From Tropicimonas sp. IMCC34043 (GTDB lineage Bacteria; Pseudomonadota; Alphaproteobacteria; Rhodobacterales; Rhodobacteraceae): a stretch of 64,000 bases of DNA. This document shows, in pieces, positions 17,802 through 26,769 of the stretch. The first letter of the stretch is position 1. Every line of letters begins with the position of its first letter. The stretch covers positions 2,007,385 to 2,071,384 of the forward strand of contig NZ_QMEK01000001.1 of the NCBI RefSeq assembly GCF_003390845.1, read 5' to 3'. The notes beneath the pieces were generated by a model. It saw only the letters and a list, made by a program, of their open reading frames with translations. It was not told the DNA's origin and did not search any database. Both the position numbers and the translations under genes were made by a program.

Positions 17802-18680
17802 CTAGCCGAGCCGGGTCGGCGCCACCCACCAGCCGGGCCGGGCCGTGGTCAGGGCGGCGGCGGCGGCCTCGGCGGCCGCGTCCGTCGGGAACAGCCCGAA
17901 GCAGGTGCCGCCCGACCCCGACATCCGCGCCAGAAGACAATCCGCCTGACCGCGCAGCGCGCGCAGCACCTGCGCCACCTCGGGCGCAACCATCGCGGCC
18001 GCGGGTTCGAGATCGTTTCGCTGGGTGCCAAGCCAGACGGCCGCCTCGGCCGCCCCGGCAAGCCCCGCGGGAATCTCGGCCATCGGCGGGTTTTCGCGGC
18101 TGGCGAGCACCTTGAAGACCGCCGGGGTCGATACCCCGACGCCCGGATTGACCAGAACCGCCGGCAGCCCTGGCAGGGACGGCACGGGTTGCAGAATCTC
18201 GCCGATCCCCGCCATCCGGCAGGGCCGCGCAAAAACGCAGACCGGCACGTCGGCGCCAAGCGCCAGCACGGCCTGCGCGTCCGGCAGATCCCGCCCCGAC
18301 ATCCGCGCCAGCGCCCGCAGCGTTGCAGCCGCATCCGACGAACCGCCGCCGATCCCGCCCGCCGCCGGCAGATGCTTGTCGAGCGCCAGCGCCGCCGTCG
18401 CCTCGGGAAACAGCGCCGCGGCCCGCAGCACCAGATTGTCAGGTCCCGTCGGCACACCGGCCGCGCGCGGCCCGGTGACCGACAGCGTCGTCACCGCAGC
18501 CCGACGCGCAGTCACCCGGTCGCCGACGCCCGCGAAGACCACGAGGCTGTCGAGCAGGTGATAGCCATCGGCCCGCCTTCCCGTGACATGCAGCGTCAGA
18601 TTGATCTTGGCCGGCGCGAATTCCTCGACCGCCGCAGTCGGGGCCATGCCCGCAACCGCCACGCCCTCAGCCGTCGTCAT
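17802..18680 (-). CDS. ispE: 4-diphosphocytidyl-2-C-methyl-D-erythritol kinase
   Basis: 292 residues, GHMP kinase. Phosphorylates CDP-methylerythritol in the MEP isoprenoid pathway. [12 protein letters not shown] at the N-terminus, the ATP-binding [13 protein letters not shown] in the middle and [12 protein letters not shown] near the C-terminus are all intact. ATG 18680 overlaps the last codons of the upstream TPR gene by 14 bases in another frame, indicating coupling. A start 11 codons later is possible. Product supply fits the neighbouring polyprenyl synthase. Confidence 0.94.
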   Translation of the reverse strand: MTTAEGVAVAGMAPTAAVEEFAPAKINLTLHVTGRRADGYHLLDSLVVFAGVGDRVTARRAAVTTLSVTGPRAAGVPTGPDNLVLRAAALFPEATAALALDKHLPAAGGIGGGSSDAAATLRALARMSGRDLPDAQAVLALGADVPVCVFARPCRMAGIGEILQPVPSLPGLPAVLVNPGVGVSTPAVFKVLASRENPPMAEIPAGLAGAAEAAVWLGTQRNDLEPAAAMVAPEVAQVLRALRGQADCLLARMSGSGGTCFGLFPTDAAAEAAAAALTTARPGWWVAPTRLG

Positions 18681-20379
18681 TGACCATGGACAGCGGTTCG
18701 GCTCCCTCTTCCTCGAGCACCACGTCAAGCCCGACCTGCAGCTTGCGCCGGATCCGGTCGGCCTCTTCGGGCTCGGGGTCGAAGGACATCGCGCGGCGCC
18801 ACTGGAACTGCGCCTCGACCTTGCGGCCGACGGCCCAATAGGCATCGCCGAGATGGTCGTTGACCACCGGATCGGTCGCCATAAGCTCGGCGGCGCGTTC
18901 CAGCTGATCGACCGCCTCGGGGTAGCGGCCCATCCGATAGAAGGCCCAGCCAAGCGAGTCGGTGATATAGCCGCTGTCGGGCTCGGCCTCGACCGCCTGT
19001 TCGATCATGTCGAGCGCCTGGTCGAGGTTCTCGTCCTTCTCGACATAGGAATAGCCGAGGTAGTTCAACACCTGCGGCTGGCCTGGGTTGAGTTCCAGCG
19101 CCTTGCGCAGATCGGCCTCGGCGAGGTCCCATTGTTTCTCGCGCTCATGGCTGATGCCGCGGGCATAATAGACCACCCATTGCGAGGGCGACTCCTCGGT
19201 GAACAGCGCGATAGCCTTGTCATAGGCGCTCGCGGCTTCGGCAAAGCGCTCATCCCGGCGCAGGTTGTCGCCGAGCGTGATCTGGACGACGGACATATCC
19301 GGGTGGGTCGTGGCCAGTTCCTGCAACACCTCGATCGCCTTGTCGGACTGACCCGCATCGCGCAGCGCGGCGGCGCGGCCGATCTGGGCCACATAGAACC
19401 CGGGGTCGTCGGCCGGCACTTGGTCATAGGCATCGATCGCCAGATCGAATTGGCCCTGGGTTTCCAGCAACCGCGCGCTCAGCAGGATCGCATCGACATG
19501 GCCGGGGTTCAGATACTCCGCCATCCGCGCATATAGCAGGGTATAGCTGTCGGCCGCCTCGCCCTGCAGCGCGCCGGCAACCGTGTAGAAGACCTCGGCC
19601 TCTCCGTCCTGGACGTTGCGCACCTGGGTAAAGGGCACCCGCTCGCCAGCCTTGAGACGGTCGACCAGCAGGGCCAGGCCCGGGTCCATGTCCTGCCCCC
19701 AGCCGGCTTCGATCAGCTGCACCGCATCGTCGTTGCGGCCAAGCTGGCTCAGCACCTCGGCATGCGCAAAGGCGCCGCGCCGGGTCAGCCGCAGCGGCGC
19801 CCCGCCCTCGCCCGAAAAGATCGTCTCGGCCGCCTCGAAATCGCCGGCGAGCGCCAGCGCCAGCGCCTTGTGATAGAGCCCGAAGGCGGCAAGGCCCGTG
19901 GTCTCGATGGCCTGATCGAAGGCTTCCATCGCCTGATCGGCCTGGCCCTCGCCCATCAGCGCCCAGCCCTTGGCCAGCCCGTCGACCAGCGGCCCGACCG
20001 GCAGGTCGCCGTTGTCGATGCCCTCGACCGCCCCGGCATAGTCGCCGTCCTTCAGTTTCTGGCCCATCACCACAAGATTGGCCATCTGGCTTTTCAGCCC
20101 GTCGGCGCGCATCTGCCGGGCAATCGGCGCCGCGCTGTCGATCTTGCCGAGGCCGACAAAGGCCAGCACAGCCGATTCCTGCAGCATCGGATTGCCGCGG
20201 TCGCGCGACAGCGCGCGGGTATAGTAATCCGCCGCGGCCTTGTAATCGCTGGCAAAGCTCGCCTGGCGCGCCGCAAGATAGGCCCCGGCGAACCCTGCCC
20301 CGGGTGCCTGGGCCATCGCGGCGGGCGCCGACAGCAGAATAGACAGCGCAACGGGCAGAAGGGATCGGGAAAGGTTCAC
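18667..20379 (-). CDS. Secreted tetratricopeptide-repeat protein
   Basis: 570 residues from GTG 20379, chosen because a signal peptide (about 1-24, ending APAAMAQA) begins there with GAGG upstream; the longer frame adds Arg/Lys-rich sequence before it. Many TPR units follow; the best are near residues 385-520 (for example [19 protein letters not shown] and [22 protein letters not shown]). TPR arrays scaffold protein contacts, so this is probably a periplasmic or outer-membrane-associated adaptor. It is coupled to ispE by overlap, a neighbourhood common in Rhodobacterales. Confidence 0.87.
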   Translation of the reverse strand: MNLSRSLLPVALSILLSAPAAMAQAPGAGFAGAYLAARQASFASDYKAAADYYTRALSRDRGNPMLQESAVLAFVGLGKIDSAAPIARQMRADGLKSQMANLVVMGQKLKDGDYAGAVEGIDNGDLPVGPLVDGLAKGWALMGEGQADQAMEAFDQAIETTGLAAFGLYHKALALALAGDFEAAETIFSGEGGAPLRLTRRGAFAHAEVLSQLGRNDDAVQLIEAGWGQDMDPGLALLVDRLKAGERVPFTQVRNVQDGEAEVFYTVAGALQGEAADSYTLLYARMAEYLNPGHVDAILLSARLLETQGQFDLAIDAYDQVPADDPGFYVAQIGRAAALRDAGQSDKAIEVLQELATTHPDMSVVQITLGDNLRRDERFAEAASAYDKAIALFTEESPSQWVVYYARGISHEREKQWDLAEADLRKALELNPGQPQVLNYLGYSYVEKDENLDQALDMIEQAVEAEPDSGYITDSLGWAFYRMGRYPEAVDQLERAAELMATDPVVNDHLGDAYWAVGRKVEAQFQWRRAMSFDPEPEEADRIRRKLQVGLDVVLEEEGAEPLSMVNDDG

Positions 20380-20488
20380 GGATCGGGCCTCGATTTTTCC
20401 GGTTTTCCCGACCCTATCCTGCCGATCCCTGCGAAACAATAAGCGGCCCCTTGCAGTGCCCCCTGCTATGACGGGAACGTGACAGGGC

Positions 20489-20522
20489 GGCGGATCTGCG
20501 CCGTGCCGGCCGGCGATCCGCC
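20489..20522 (-). terminator. Hairpin after the ETF-QO gene
   Basis: GGCGGATC (20489-20496) and GATCCGCC (20515-20522) form an 8-bp perfect stem with a GC-rich loop, 17 bases past the ETF-QO stop. No T-run follows, so termination strength is uncertain. Confidence 0.4.
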
Positions 20523-20538
20523 TGCGCCCTGATCCCGA

Positions 20539-22191
20539 TCACATGTTGGGATAATTCGGCCCGTCGCCGCCCTGCGGCACCGTCCAGGTGATGTTCTTGC
20601 CCGGATCCTTGATATCGCAGGTCTTGCAATGCACGCAGTTCTGGAAGTTGATCACGAACCGCGGCGCCTGACCCGCCTCCTCGACGAATTCATAGACCCC
20701 GGCCGGGCAATAGCGGGCCGATGGCCCGGCGTATTTCGGCAGGTTCACGCGCACCGGCAGGTCAGGGTCGGCCAGATGCAGGTGGCAGGGCTGGCTTTCC
20801 TCGTGGTTCGTGAACGAGAAGCTGACATTGGTCAGCCGGTCGAACGACAGGACCCCGTCGGGCTTGGGATAGGCGATCGGTGTGAACTTTGATGCCTCGC
20901 CGGTCGCGTCTGCATCGGTCTTGCCATGCGGCAGCGTGCCGAACGGGTTCCAGCCCGTCATCGAGCCGAGCCACATGTCGATGCCGCCAAGCGCGAGGCC
21001 GCCGACCATCCCGAATTTCGACCAGAGCGGCTTGACGTTGCGCACGGGCTTCAGGTCCTTGCCGACCGGCCCGGTCCTGAGTTCGGCGTCATATCCCGCA
21101 AGCTCGTCGCCTGCCCGGCCATCCTGCAGCGCGGAATGGGCCGCCTCGGCCGCCGCCTTGCCGGACCACATCGCGTTATGGATGCCCTTGATCCGCGGCA
21201 CATTGATCAGCCCCGCCGAACAGCCCAGCAGCGCGCCGCCGGGGAACACCGTCTTCGGGATCGACTGGAACCCACCCTCGGTGATCGCGCGAGCGCCATA
21301 GGCGACGCGCTTGCCGCCCTTCAGCAGCTCGGCCACCATCGGGTGATGCTTGAACCGCTGGAATTCCATGTAGGGGAACAGATACGGGTTGGCATAGTTC
21401 AGGTGAACCACGAATCCGACGACAACCTGATTGTTTTCAAGGTGATAGATAAAGGACCCGCCGCCCGCGTTGCTGCCGAGCGGCCAGCCCATGGTGTGGG
21501 TCACCGTGCCCTCGCGGTGCTTGTCGGGGGCGACCTCCCACAGTTCCTTCATGCCCAGGCCGAACTTCGGCACGTCGCAGTCGGCATCGAGGCTGTATTT
21601 CGCGATCAGTTCCTTGGCCAGCGACCCGCGGACGCCTTCCGAGATGAACACGTACTTGCCGCGCAGAATCATGCCGGGCTCATAGGCGGGGCCGGGTGTG
21701 CCATCGGCCTGCTTGCCGAATTCGCCCGCGACCACGCCCGAAACCGCGCCCGCCGCGTCATAGACCAGTTCCGACACAGACATGCCGGGAAAGATCTCGA
21801 CCCCGAGCTCTTCGGCCTGCCCGGCCATCCAGCGGCAGACATTGCCAAGGCTGACGATATAGCAGCCGTGGTTGTCCATCAGCGGCGGCATCATCAGGTT
21901 GGGCAGACGGATCGACCCGCCCTCGCCCAGCACGAAGAACTCGTCACGCAGCACCGGCGTGTTCAGCGGCGCGCCCTTGGCCCGCCAGTCGGGGATCAGC
22001 GCATTCAGCGCCGAGGGGTCGAGGATCGCGCCCGACACGATATGGGCGCCCACTTCCGAGCCTTTTTCCAGCACCACCACGCTCAGCTCGGGATCGAGCT
22101 GTTTCAGACGGATTGCAGCCGACAGCCCGGACGGACCCGCCCCGACGATCACGACGTCGAATTCCATCTCTTCGCGGTCTGAATGGCTCAT
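20539..22191 (-). CDS. Electron transfer flavoprotein-ubiquinone oxidoreductase
   Basis: 550 residues, the usual length. Passes electrons from reduced ETF to ubiquinone at the membrane, linking acyl-CoA dehydrogenases to respiration. The FAD-binding GAGPSG is near the N-terminus (about residues 20-25). The 4Fe-4S domain at the C-terminus contains CPAGVYEF and CVHCKTCDIKDP. ATG 22191 (MSHSDREE) matches the family start; ATG 22155 is an alternative. A TTGACG-17-TATCGC promoter candidate lies upstream. The DmdC-like acyl-CoA dehydrogenase at 26.8 kb is a plausible electron source. Confidence 0.95.
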   Translation of the reverse strand: MSHSDREEMEFDVVIVGAGPSGLSAAIRLKQLDPELSVVVLEKGSEVGAHIVSGAILDPSALNALIPDWRAKGAPLNTPVLRDEFFVLGEGGSIRLPNLMMPPLMDNHGCYIVSLGNVCRWMAGQAEELGVEIFPGMSVSELVYDAAGAVSGVVAGEFGKQADGTPGPAYEPGMILRGKYVFISEGVRGSLAKELIAKYSLDADCDVPKFGLGMKELWEVAPDKHREGTVTHTMGWPLGSNAGGGSFIYHLENNQVVVGFVVHLNYANPYLFPYMEFQRFKHHPMVAELLKGGKRVAYGARAITEGGFQSIPKTVFPGGALLGCSAGLINVPRIKGIHNAMWSGKAAAEAAHSALQDGRAGDELAGYDAELRTGPVGKDLKPVRNVKPLWSKFGMVGGLALGGIDMWLGSMTGWNPFGTLPHGKTDADATGEASKFTPIAYPKPDGVLSFDRLTNVSFSFTNHEESQPCHLHLADPDLPVRVNLPKYAGPSARYCPAGVYEFVEEAGQAPRFVINFQNCVHCKTCDIKDPGKNITWTVPQGGDGPNYPNM

Positions 22192-22240
22192 CCTGGGGTC
22201 CCGGCTGTTTGGTAACATTAAGAAAGTTCTGGTCAGGGAT

Positions 22241-22269
22241 GCGATACGGACATAAAACAACTCCGTCAA
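22241..22269 (-). promoter_or_regulatory. Promoter candidate for ETF-QO
   Basis: On the minus strand TTGACG (22269-22264) is separated by 17 bases from TATCGC (22246-22241), about 50 bases before the ATG. A good -35 and spacer, weak -10. Confidence 0.45.
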
Positions 22270-22349
22270 TCCAAAGGCGCCGTGCCGTGACGTATCGCCC
22301 GGTCCCGGCAGGACGGCGCCGCCGCCCTGCCGCAGAAGGGTCGCGCCAC

Positions 22350-22379
22350 TTGACAATTGGCGGCGCGATTGGGTTAAGG
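22350..22379 (+). promoter_or_regulatory. Promoter candidate for greA
   Basis: A perfect TTGACA at 22350-22355 is followed 18 bases later by TTAAGG, about 45 bases before the greA ATG. Strong -35, poor -10, as is common in this lineage. Confidence 0.45.
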
Positions 22380-22422
22380 GCCTTCAACCCGAACATACCC
22401 TAATCAACGGTTCAGGACTGAA

Positions 22423-22893
22423 ATGGAAAAGATCCCGATGACCCGCTCGGGTCACGTCGCCCTTGACGAGGAACTGCGGACGCTCAAATCGGTCGAGCGG
22501 CCGGCGATCATTCGTGCCATTGCCGAGGCCCGCGAACATGGCGATCTGTCGGAAAACGCCGAGTACCATTCGGCCCGCGAAAAGCAGAGCTTTGTCGAGG
22601 GCCGGATCAAGGAACTGGAAGGCCTGCTCTCGCGGGCCGAAGTGATCGATCCGGCAAAGCTGTCGGGTCCGATCAAGTTCGGCGCGACGGTGACCATCCT
22701 CGACGAGGATACCGACGAGAAAAAGACCTATCAGATCGTCGGCGAGGCCGAGGCCGATCTGGAAAAGGGTCTGCTGAACATCCGCTCGCCGATCGCGCGG
22801 GCACTGATCGGCAAGGAGGTCGGCGACACCGTCGAGGTGCGCACACCCGGTGGCGAAAAGGGCTACGAGGTTCTCGGCATCAAGTACGTCTGA
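22423..22893 (+). CDS. greA: Transcription elongation factor GreA
   Basis: 156 residues. It rescues backtracked RNA polymerase by stimulating transcript cleavage. The N-terminal coiled coil carries the acidic tip ([10 protein letters not shown], residues about 40-49), and the C-terminal FKBP-like domain ends [15 protein letters not shown] precedes the ATG. The next gene starts 17 bases downstream, so greA is probably co-transcribed with the membrane protein. Confidence 0.95.
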   Translation: MEKIPMTRSGHVALDEELRTLKSVERPAIIRAIAEAREHGDLSENAEYHSAREKQSFVEGRIKELEGLLSRAEVIDPAKLSGPIKFGATVTILDEDTDEKKTYQIVGEAEADLEKGLLNIRSPIARALIGKEVGDTVEVRTPGGEKGYEVLGIKYV

Positions 22894-22909
22894 GTCGGAT
22901 CGGCACATA

Positions 22910-23923
22910 ATGACCCGCGAACAGCACCAGACGCCCCGTGGCGCCAAACCCGCTTCGGGATGGTCCGGCCGGCATGGCCCGGCCGCCACCATTGCGCTGG
23001 TGCTCAGCGCGCTGTGGCTGGTTGCGGCGCTGGTGTTCTTCGTGCTGATGCCCGGCGCCGGGGCGGGATCGGGGCTGATGACGCTGGTCGCGATCCTGAT
23101 GCCGCTTGCGCTGATCTGGACCGCAGCCCTTGTGGCGCGCAGCACCCGGACCCTGCACGAGGAAAACCGGCGCCTGAAGGCCGATGTCGCGGCAATGCGC
23201 GCCGATCACCTTGCCCGCGACCCGGACGCCGCCGCAACCGGTGGCACGCCGCTGGCCCAGAAGCTTGACGAGATCGCGCGGGTGCAAAAAAAGACCGAGG
23301 CCGCGCTGGCGCATCTGACCTCGAACCTGCGCAGCGCAGCGACCAGCCAGGGCCGCGACCGCCCGGCGCTGCAATCCGCTCGCAGTGCAGAGCCCGCGGA
23401 TTTCGACCAGCAGACGCTGGCGCTGAAGACCCCGCCCGAGATACAGCAACCGCCGATCTCGACCGAGGATTTCATCGCAGCCCTGAACTTTCCGGCCGAC
23501 GAAAAAGACCGCGAGGGATTTCGCGCACTGGCCCGGGCGCTGCGCGACCCGATGGCGGCTGGCCTCGTGCGCTCGGCGCAGGACATGCTGACGCTGTTGT
23601 CCGAAGACGGGCTCTATATGGACGACTTCGCGCCCGACCGCGCACGCCCCGAGCTGTGGCGGCAATTCGCCCGCGGCGAACGCGGACCCGAGATCAGCGG
23701 GCTCGGCGGAATACGGGATCGTGAAAGCCTGGCGCGGGCTGCCGGCCGGATGCGGCAGGACCCGGTGTTCCGCGATGTCGCGCATCACTTCCTGCGCCGC
23801 TTCGACACCGCCCTGTCGCGGTTCGAAAAGGACGCCAGCGACGCCGAGGTTTCGGCCTTCGCCGATACCCGCACCGCACGCGCCTTCATGCTGGTTGGCC
23901 GGGTCTCGGGCACATTTCACTGA
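22910..23923 (+). CDS. Uncharacterised membrane protein with coiled coil
   Basis: 337 residues. Two transmembrane helices (about 28-50 and 57-77) are followed by a charged coiled coil (about 80-150) and a soluble, mostly helical domain. No catalytic motif is recognised. Start at ATG 22910, after the greA stop. The combination of two N-terminal helices, coiled coil and conserved C-terminal domain resembles proteins found next to greA in other Rhodobacterales, but I cannot assign a function. Confidence 0.75.
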   Translation: MTREQHQTPRGAKPASGWSGRHGPAATIALVLSALWLVAALVFFVLMPGAGAGSGLMTLVAILMPLALIWTAALVARSTRTLHEENRRLKADVAAMRADHLARDPDAAATGGTPLAQKLDEIARVQKKTEAALAHLTSNLRSAATSQGRDRPALQSARSAEPADFDQQTLALKTPPEIQQPPISTEDFIAALNFPADEKDREGFRALARALRDPMAAGLVRSAQDMLTLLSEDGLYMDDFAPDRARPELWRQFARGERGPEISGLGGIRDRESLARAAGRMRQDPVFRDVAHHFLRRFDTALSRFEKDASDAEVSAFADTRTARAFMLVGRVSGTFH

Positions 23924-23947
23924 ACCTGCCTGCGCCTTTGCAATAGC

Positions 23948-23966
23948 GGCGGGCATGCCGCCCGCC
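23948..23966. terminator. Hairpin between convergent genes
   Basis: GGCGGGC and GCCCGCC (7 bp, 5-nt loop) lie between the membrane protein and the GNAT gene. No T-run; weak candidate. Confidence 0.35.
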
Positions 23967-23979
23967 CGAGGTCCGGCCC

Positions 23980-24594
23980 CTAGCGTATCCCGTGATCGCC
24001 AAGACAGCCGCCGGGACCAAGCGGCAGGCACATGGTCGTGGCATGGCGGAACGAGAACAGGTGCGAGAATACGCCCATCCGCATCTCGCCAACCGCGGTG
24101 AAGCCGCGTCGTTCGTAAAGCGCCCGCGCCCGGAAATTGCTGTCGATCACCTCAAGGCGCACCTCGTGCATGCCGCGCGCCGCGGCCTCGGCCACGATCG
24201 CCTCGATCAGGGCAGTGCCGACACCCAGCCCGCGGGCGCGTTCATGAACGAACAATCCGTCGAGCAGCAACTGCCCGGGCTTCAGCGGCCTGTCGGTCAG
24301 ATCCAGCAGCGGTCCGCGCCACAGCGCGCCAAACCAGCCATAGCTGCGCGCGAGCTGGGGATAGGTTCCCACGACCAGCCCGCCACGGTCGGTCTTGAAC
24401 CCGGCGATCCCCAGAAGCTCGCCCGATTCGCCCTGCGCCGAAATCGCGTGTTCCGATCGGAGGGCATCGTGGAGAAAGTGCAGCGCCTTGGCCTCGGGCG
24501 CCATCACGCGGCCAAGCTTGCCCGAAAACACGCGCCAGAACAGCTGAACGACTTCGTCCCGCTGATGCTCGGGAAACCCGCGCTGGATGAACAT
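23980..24594 (-). CDS. GNAT-family N-acetyltransferase
   Basis: 204 residues. The acetyl-CoA-binding motif ERARGLGVGTAL (Q/RxxGxG/A) and the downstream SNFRARALYERRGF are typical GNAT features. The substrate is unknown. ATG 24594 follows GCGAGG; the upstream in-frame extension is unconserved. Convergent with the membrane-protein gene. Confidence 0.83.
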   Translation of the reverse strand: MFIQRGFPEHQRDEVVQLFWRVFSGKLGRVMAPEAKALHFLHDALRSEHAISAQGESGELLGIAGFKTDRGGLVVGTYPQLARSYGWFGALWRGPLLDLTDRPLKPGQLLLDGLFVHERARGLGVGTALIEAIVAEAAARGMHEVRLEVIDSNFRARALYERRGFTAVGEMRMGVFSHLFSFRHATTMCLPLGPGGCLGDHGIR

Positions 24595-24765
24595 CGCAAA
24601 CCTCGCCCCCGCACCTGCACCCCGCCGGGGTCGGGCCCGGCGCGAGTCCGTCCCCACCTGGGCACGGTCCCAGCATACTAGGCCGAGACGAGACAATGAG
24701 CCAGAATTGCGTGAGACGCACGCAGATCGCGGCAAGCGGCCGTTTCCGGCCAACCCCCGCAGCGA

Positions 24766-25413
24766 TCAGGGTTTTCCGCCCACCCCTTCGACAACGACGA
24801 TGTCTGCCCGCGCCGCGGGGCTGTCGGTAATCGTGCCAAGATCCGACCGGTCGTCGGGGCTGTCGTCGTAATAGGTGCGGGTTCTGACGCCCGGGATCTC
24901 CTGGAAGGCGCGCATCGTTGCCTTCGGAAAGGGCGAACGCGGCATGTCCTGAAACCCCGGCACATCGCGCAATATCCGGCCGATCGAGGTGGTGCAAAGT
25001 GCACGGGGCACCGCGCCGTGGTCCTCGATCTGCTGCAACGCGATCTCGGCCTGCTCGGGCGTCACGACAACGTCCTGCCGGATCACGCGATATGTCTCGC
25101 GGGCGTGATAGTCGACGAAGAAGTCGACCGCCGCATCGTCGATGCCATAATGCACGTCGGCCCGCTGCGGCAGCCGCGGGTGGTGGAAGGTACCGGCGGG
25201 GTTGAAGATCACCCGCTCGGACCCGTTCACCATCAGCGCCGAATGCGCGCCCTCGTTCGAGCGGTTGTTCACCATGGTGAACAGGGTGATCATCGGTGGC
25301 CCTTCGGCGCGATAGCGCGCCGCCTCGACCTGGGCGTCGGGAGCCCATGGGCCCTGAGCGGCGCAAGCCGCCAGAGTAAGCGGGAACAGAGCCGCCAGAA
25401 GTATAGATCTCAC
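24766..25413 (-). CDS. Lipoprotein, possibly with a permuted papain-like fold
   Basis: 215 residues from GTG 25413, with AAGGA seven bases upstream. A lipoprotein signal (RSILLAALFPLTLAAC) puts the lipidated Cys near residue 16. The mature part has EGAHSALMVNG in the first half and ALCTTSIGRIL in the second, an order (His before Cys) seen in circularly permuted NlpC/P60-like peptidases. This is inferred from motif order only. No named family is recognised with certainty. It stands alone, with cox subunit IV 70 bases upstream on the same strand. Confidence 0.7.
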   Translation of the reverse strand: MRSILLAALFPLTLAACAAQGPWAPDAQVEAARYRAEGPPMITLFTMVNNRSNEGAHSALMVNGSERVIFNPAGTFHHPRLPQRADVHYGIDDAAVDFFVDYHARETYRVIRQDVVVTPEQAEIALQQIEDHGAVPRALCTTSIGRILRDVPGFQDMPRSPFPKATMRAFQEIPGVRTRTYYDDSPDDRSDLGTITDSPAARADIVVVEGVGGKP

Positions 25414-25482
25414 GAAATGGTCCTTGCCTGTCTGCTGCATGTCCTGCCGAGTCCCGGTTGTACCCCGGGATCATCGTTGCGA

Positions 25483-25629
25483 TCAGCCGTTCACCAGTGC
25501 CAGAAAGATCAGCACGATGATGCACAGGATCGCACCATTCGTGACCATGCGGATAAACCCGTTGAAGGTCTTTTCATGCTCCGCGATGTTCATGGTTCCG
25601 GGCTTGTGGGGTTCGCTGTCGTCGGCCAT
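25483..25629 (-). CDS. aa3-type cytochrome c oxidase subunit IV
   Basis: 48 residues: a short charged N-terminus (DSEPHKPGTMNIAEHEKTF), then NGFIRMV and one transmembrane helix ending FLALVNG. This matches the bacterial COX4_pro_2 family, a single-helix subunit of aa3 oxidases. AGAGGAGA precedes ATG 25629. The other cox genes are not in this window, so this is an unlinked subunit gene, as is usual for the family. Confidence 0.88.
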   Translation of the reverse strand: MADDSEPHKPGTMNIAEHEKTFNGFIRMVTNGAILCIIVLIFLALVNG

Positions 25630-25695
25630 GGCGCCGTCTCCTCTGCAGTGGTCTGTCCTGTCCTGTTCCCTGACTAGCGCAAGAAACCGTGGCTG

Positions 25696-26769
25696 TTAAG
25701 GCCGTTGCGAACACCCGGCATCCGCGACCTGCCACAGCCAGGCGCCCGCTGGGCCGGGCGAGCGGGTGATCCGGCCGTTCCGGTACAGGTGATTGAGGTG
25801 CCCTACGGATTCGGCCAGCGCGAGCCCGTATTCGCCGCCGCCGATCCGGCGCCGGAACAGCGGGGAAAAGCAGTCGTCGGCGGTGCGCGGCTGCGCGAGA
25901 AAGGCCATCAGCCGGTCGAGCGCCGCCCGTTGCCCGTCGGCCAGCTGCTGCAACCGCACCGGCAGACCGTAATAGGGCAGCTTGTGGCCCGGCAGCACAA
26001 GCTGATCGTCGCGCGCGAAGGGCGCCAGTGCCGCGCAACTTTCCAGCCATTCGCCCACCGGGTCGGCGTCGGGCTCGGTCGGATAGACCCCGAGATTGGG
26101 CGAGATCGAGCCGAGAAGCTGATCGCCGCCCAGCACCAGCGGTTCCTCGCGGCACCACAGCGTTGCATGTTCGGGCGCATGGCCATGGCCGATCCGCACG
26201 TCCCAGCTGCGCCCACCGGCCGTCACCACGCTGCCCTCGACAATTCGCGTGAAGCCCAGCGGCAATGGCCAGACCATGTCGGCAAAGTTCACCGGCCGCT
26301 CTACCCGCCGTTTTTCCAGCAGGTCGGCCGGCATCCCGGCGCCGCGATAGAACGTCATCGCCGCAGGCGCGGTCGCCTCCTGTTCGTCCAGCACCAGCAT
26401 CCGGGCATAAAGCCACGAGGTCCGGGTGGTCACCAGCTCGACCCCGTGGCGTTCCACGAACCAGCCGGCCAGCCCGATGTGATCCGGGTGGTAATGGGTC
26501 ACGATCACCCGGCGCACCGGTTTGCCGCGCAGAGGCCCGGCGCCGAGGATCCGCTCCCACAGATCGCGGCTGCGGGTCGAGGAAAAGCCGGTATCGACCA
26601 GCGTCCAGCCGTCACCATCATCGAGTACGAAGATGTTGACATGATCGAGCTTCATCGGCAGCGGCAGGCGCAGCCACAGGATGCCGGGGGCGACCTCGAT
26701 TGCCGCGGCCTCTGCGGGCGGGACGGGAAAGGGATGGCGGATCGGATCGGCCTGCGGGATCGCGCTCAT
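25696..26769 (-). CDS. MBL-fold metallo-hydrolase
   Basis: 357 residues. The metallo-beta-lactamase motif is THYHPDHIG (about residues 112-120), with later ligands in GHGHAPEH and the C-terminal LPGHKLPY. A C-terminal winged-helix-like extension resembles the LACTB2/GloB-like group. It hydrolyses an ester or thioester of unknown identity. The ATG overlaps the acyl-CoA dehydrogenase stop (ATGA), so the two are translationally coupled and a role on the same acyl-CoA intermediate is likely. Confidence 0.85.
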   Translation of the reverse strand: MSAIPQADPIRHPFPVPPAEAAAIEVAPGILWLRLPLPMKLDHVNIFVLDDGDGWTLVDTGFSSTRSRDLWERILGAGPLRGKPVRRVIVTHYHPDHIGLAGWFVERHGVELVTTRTSWLYARMLVLDEQEATAPAAMTFYRGAGMPADLLEKRRVERPVNFADMVWPLPLGFTRIVEGSVVTAGGRSWDVRIGHGHAPEHATLWCREEPLVLGGDQLLGSISPNLGVYPTEPDADPVGEWLESCAALAPFARDDQLVLPGHKLPYYGLPVRLQQLADGQRAALDRLMAFLAQPRTADDCFSPLFRRRIGGGEYGLALAESVGHLNHLYRNGRITRSPGPAGAWLWQVADAGCSQRP

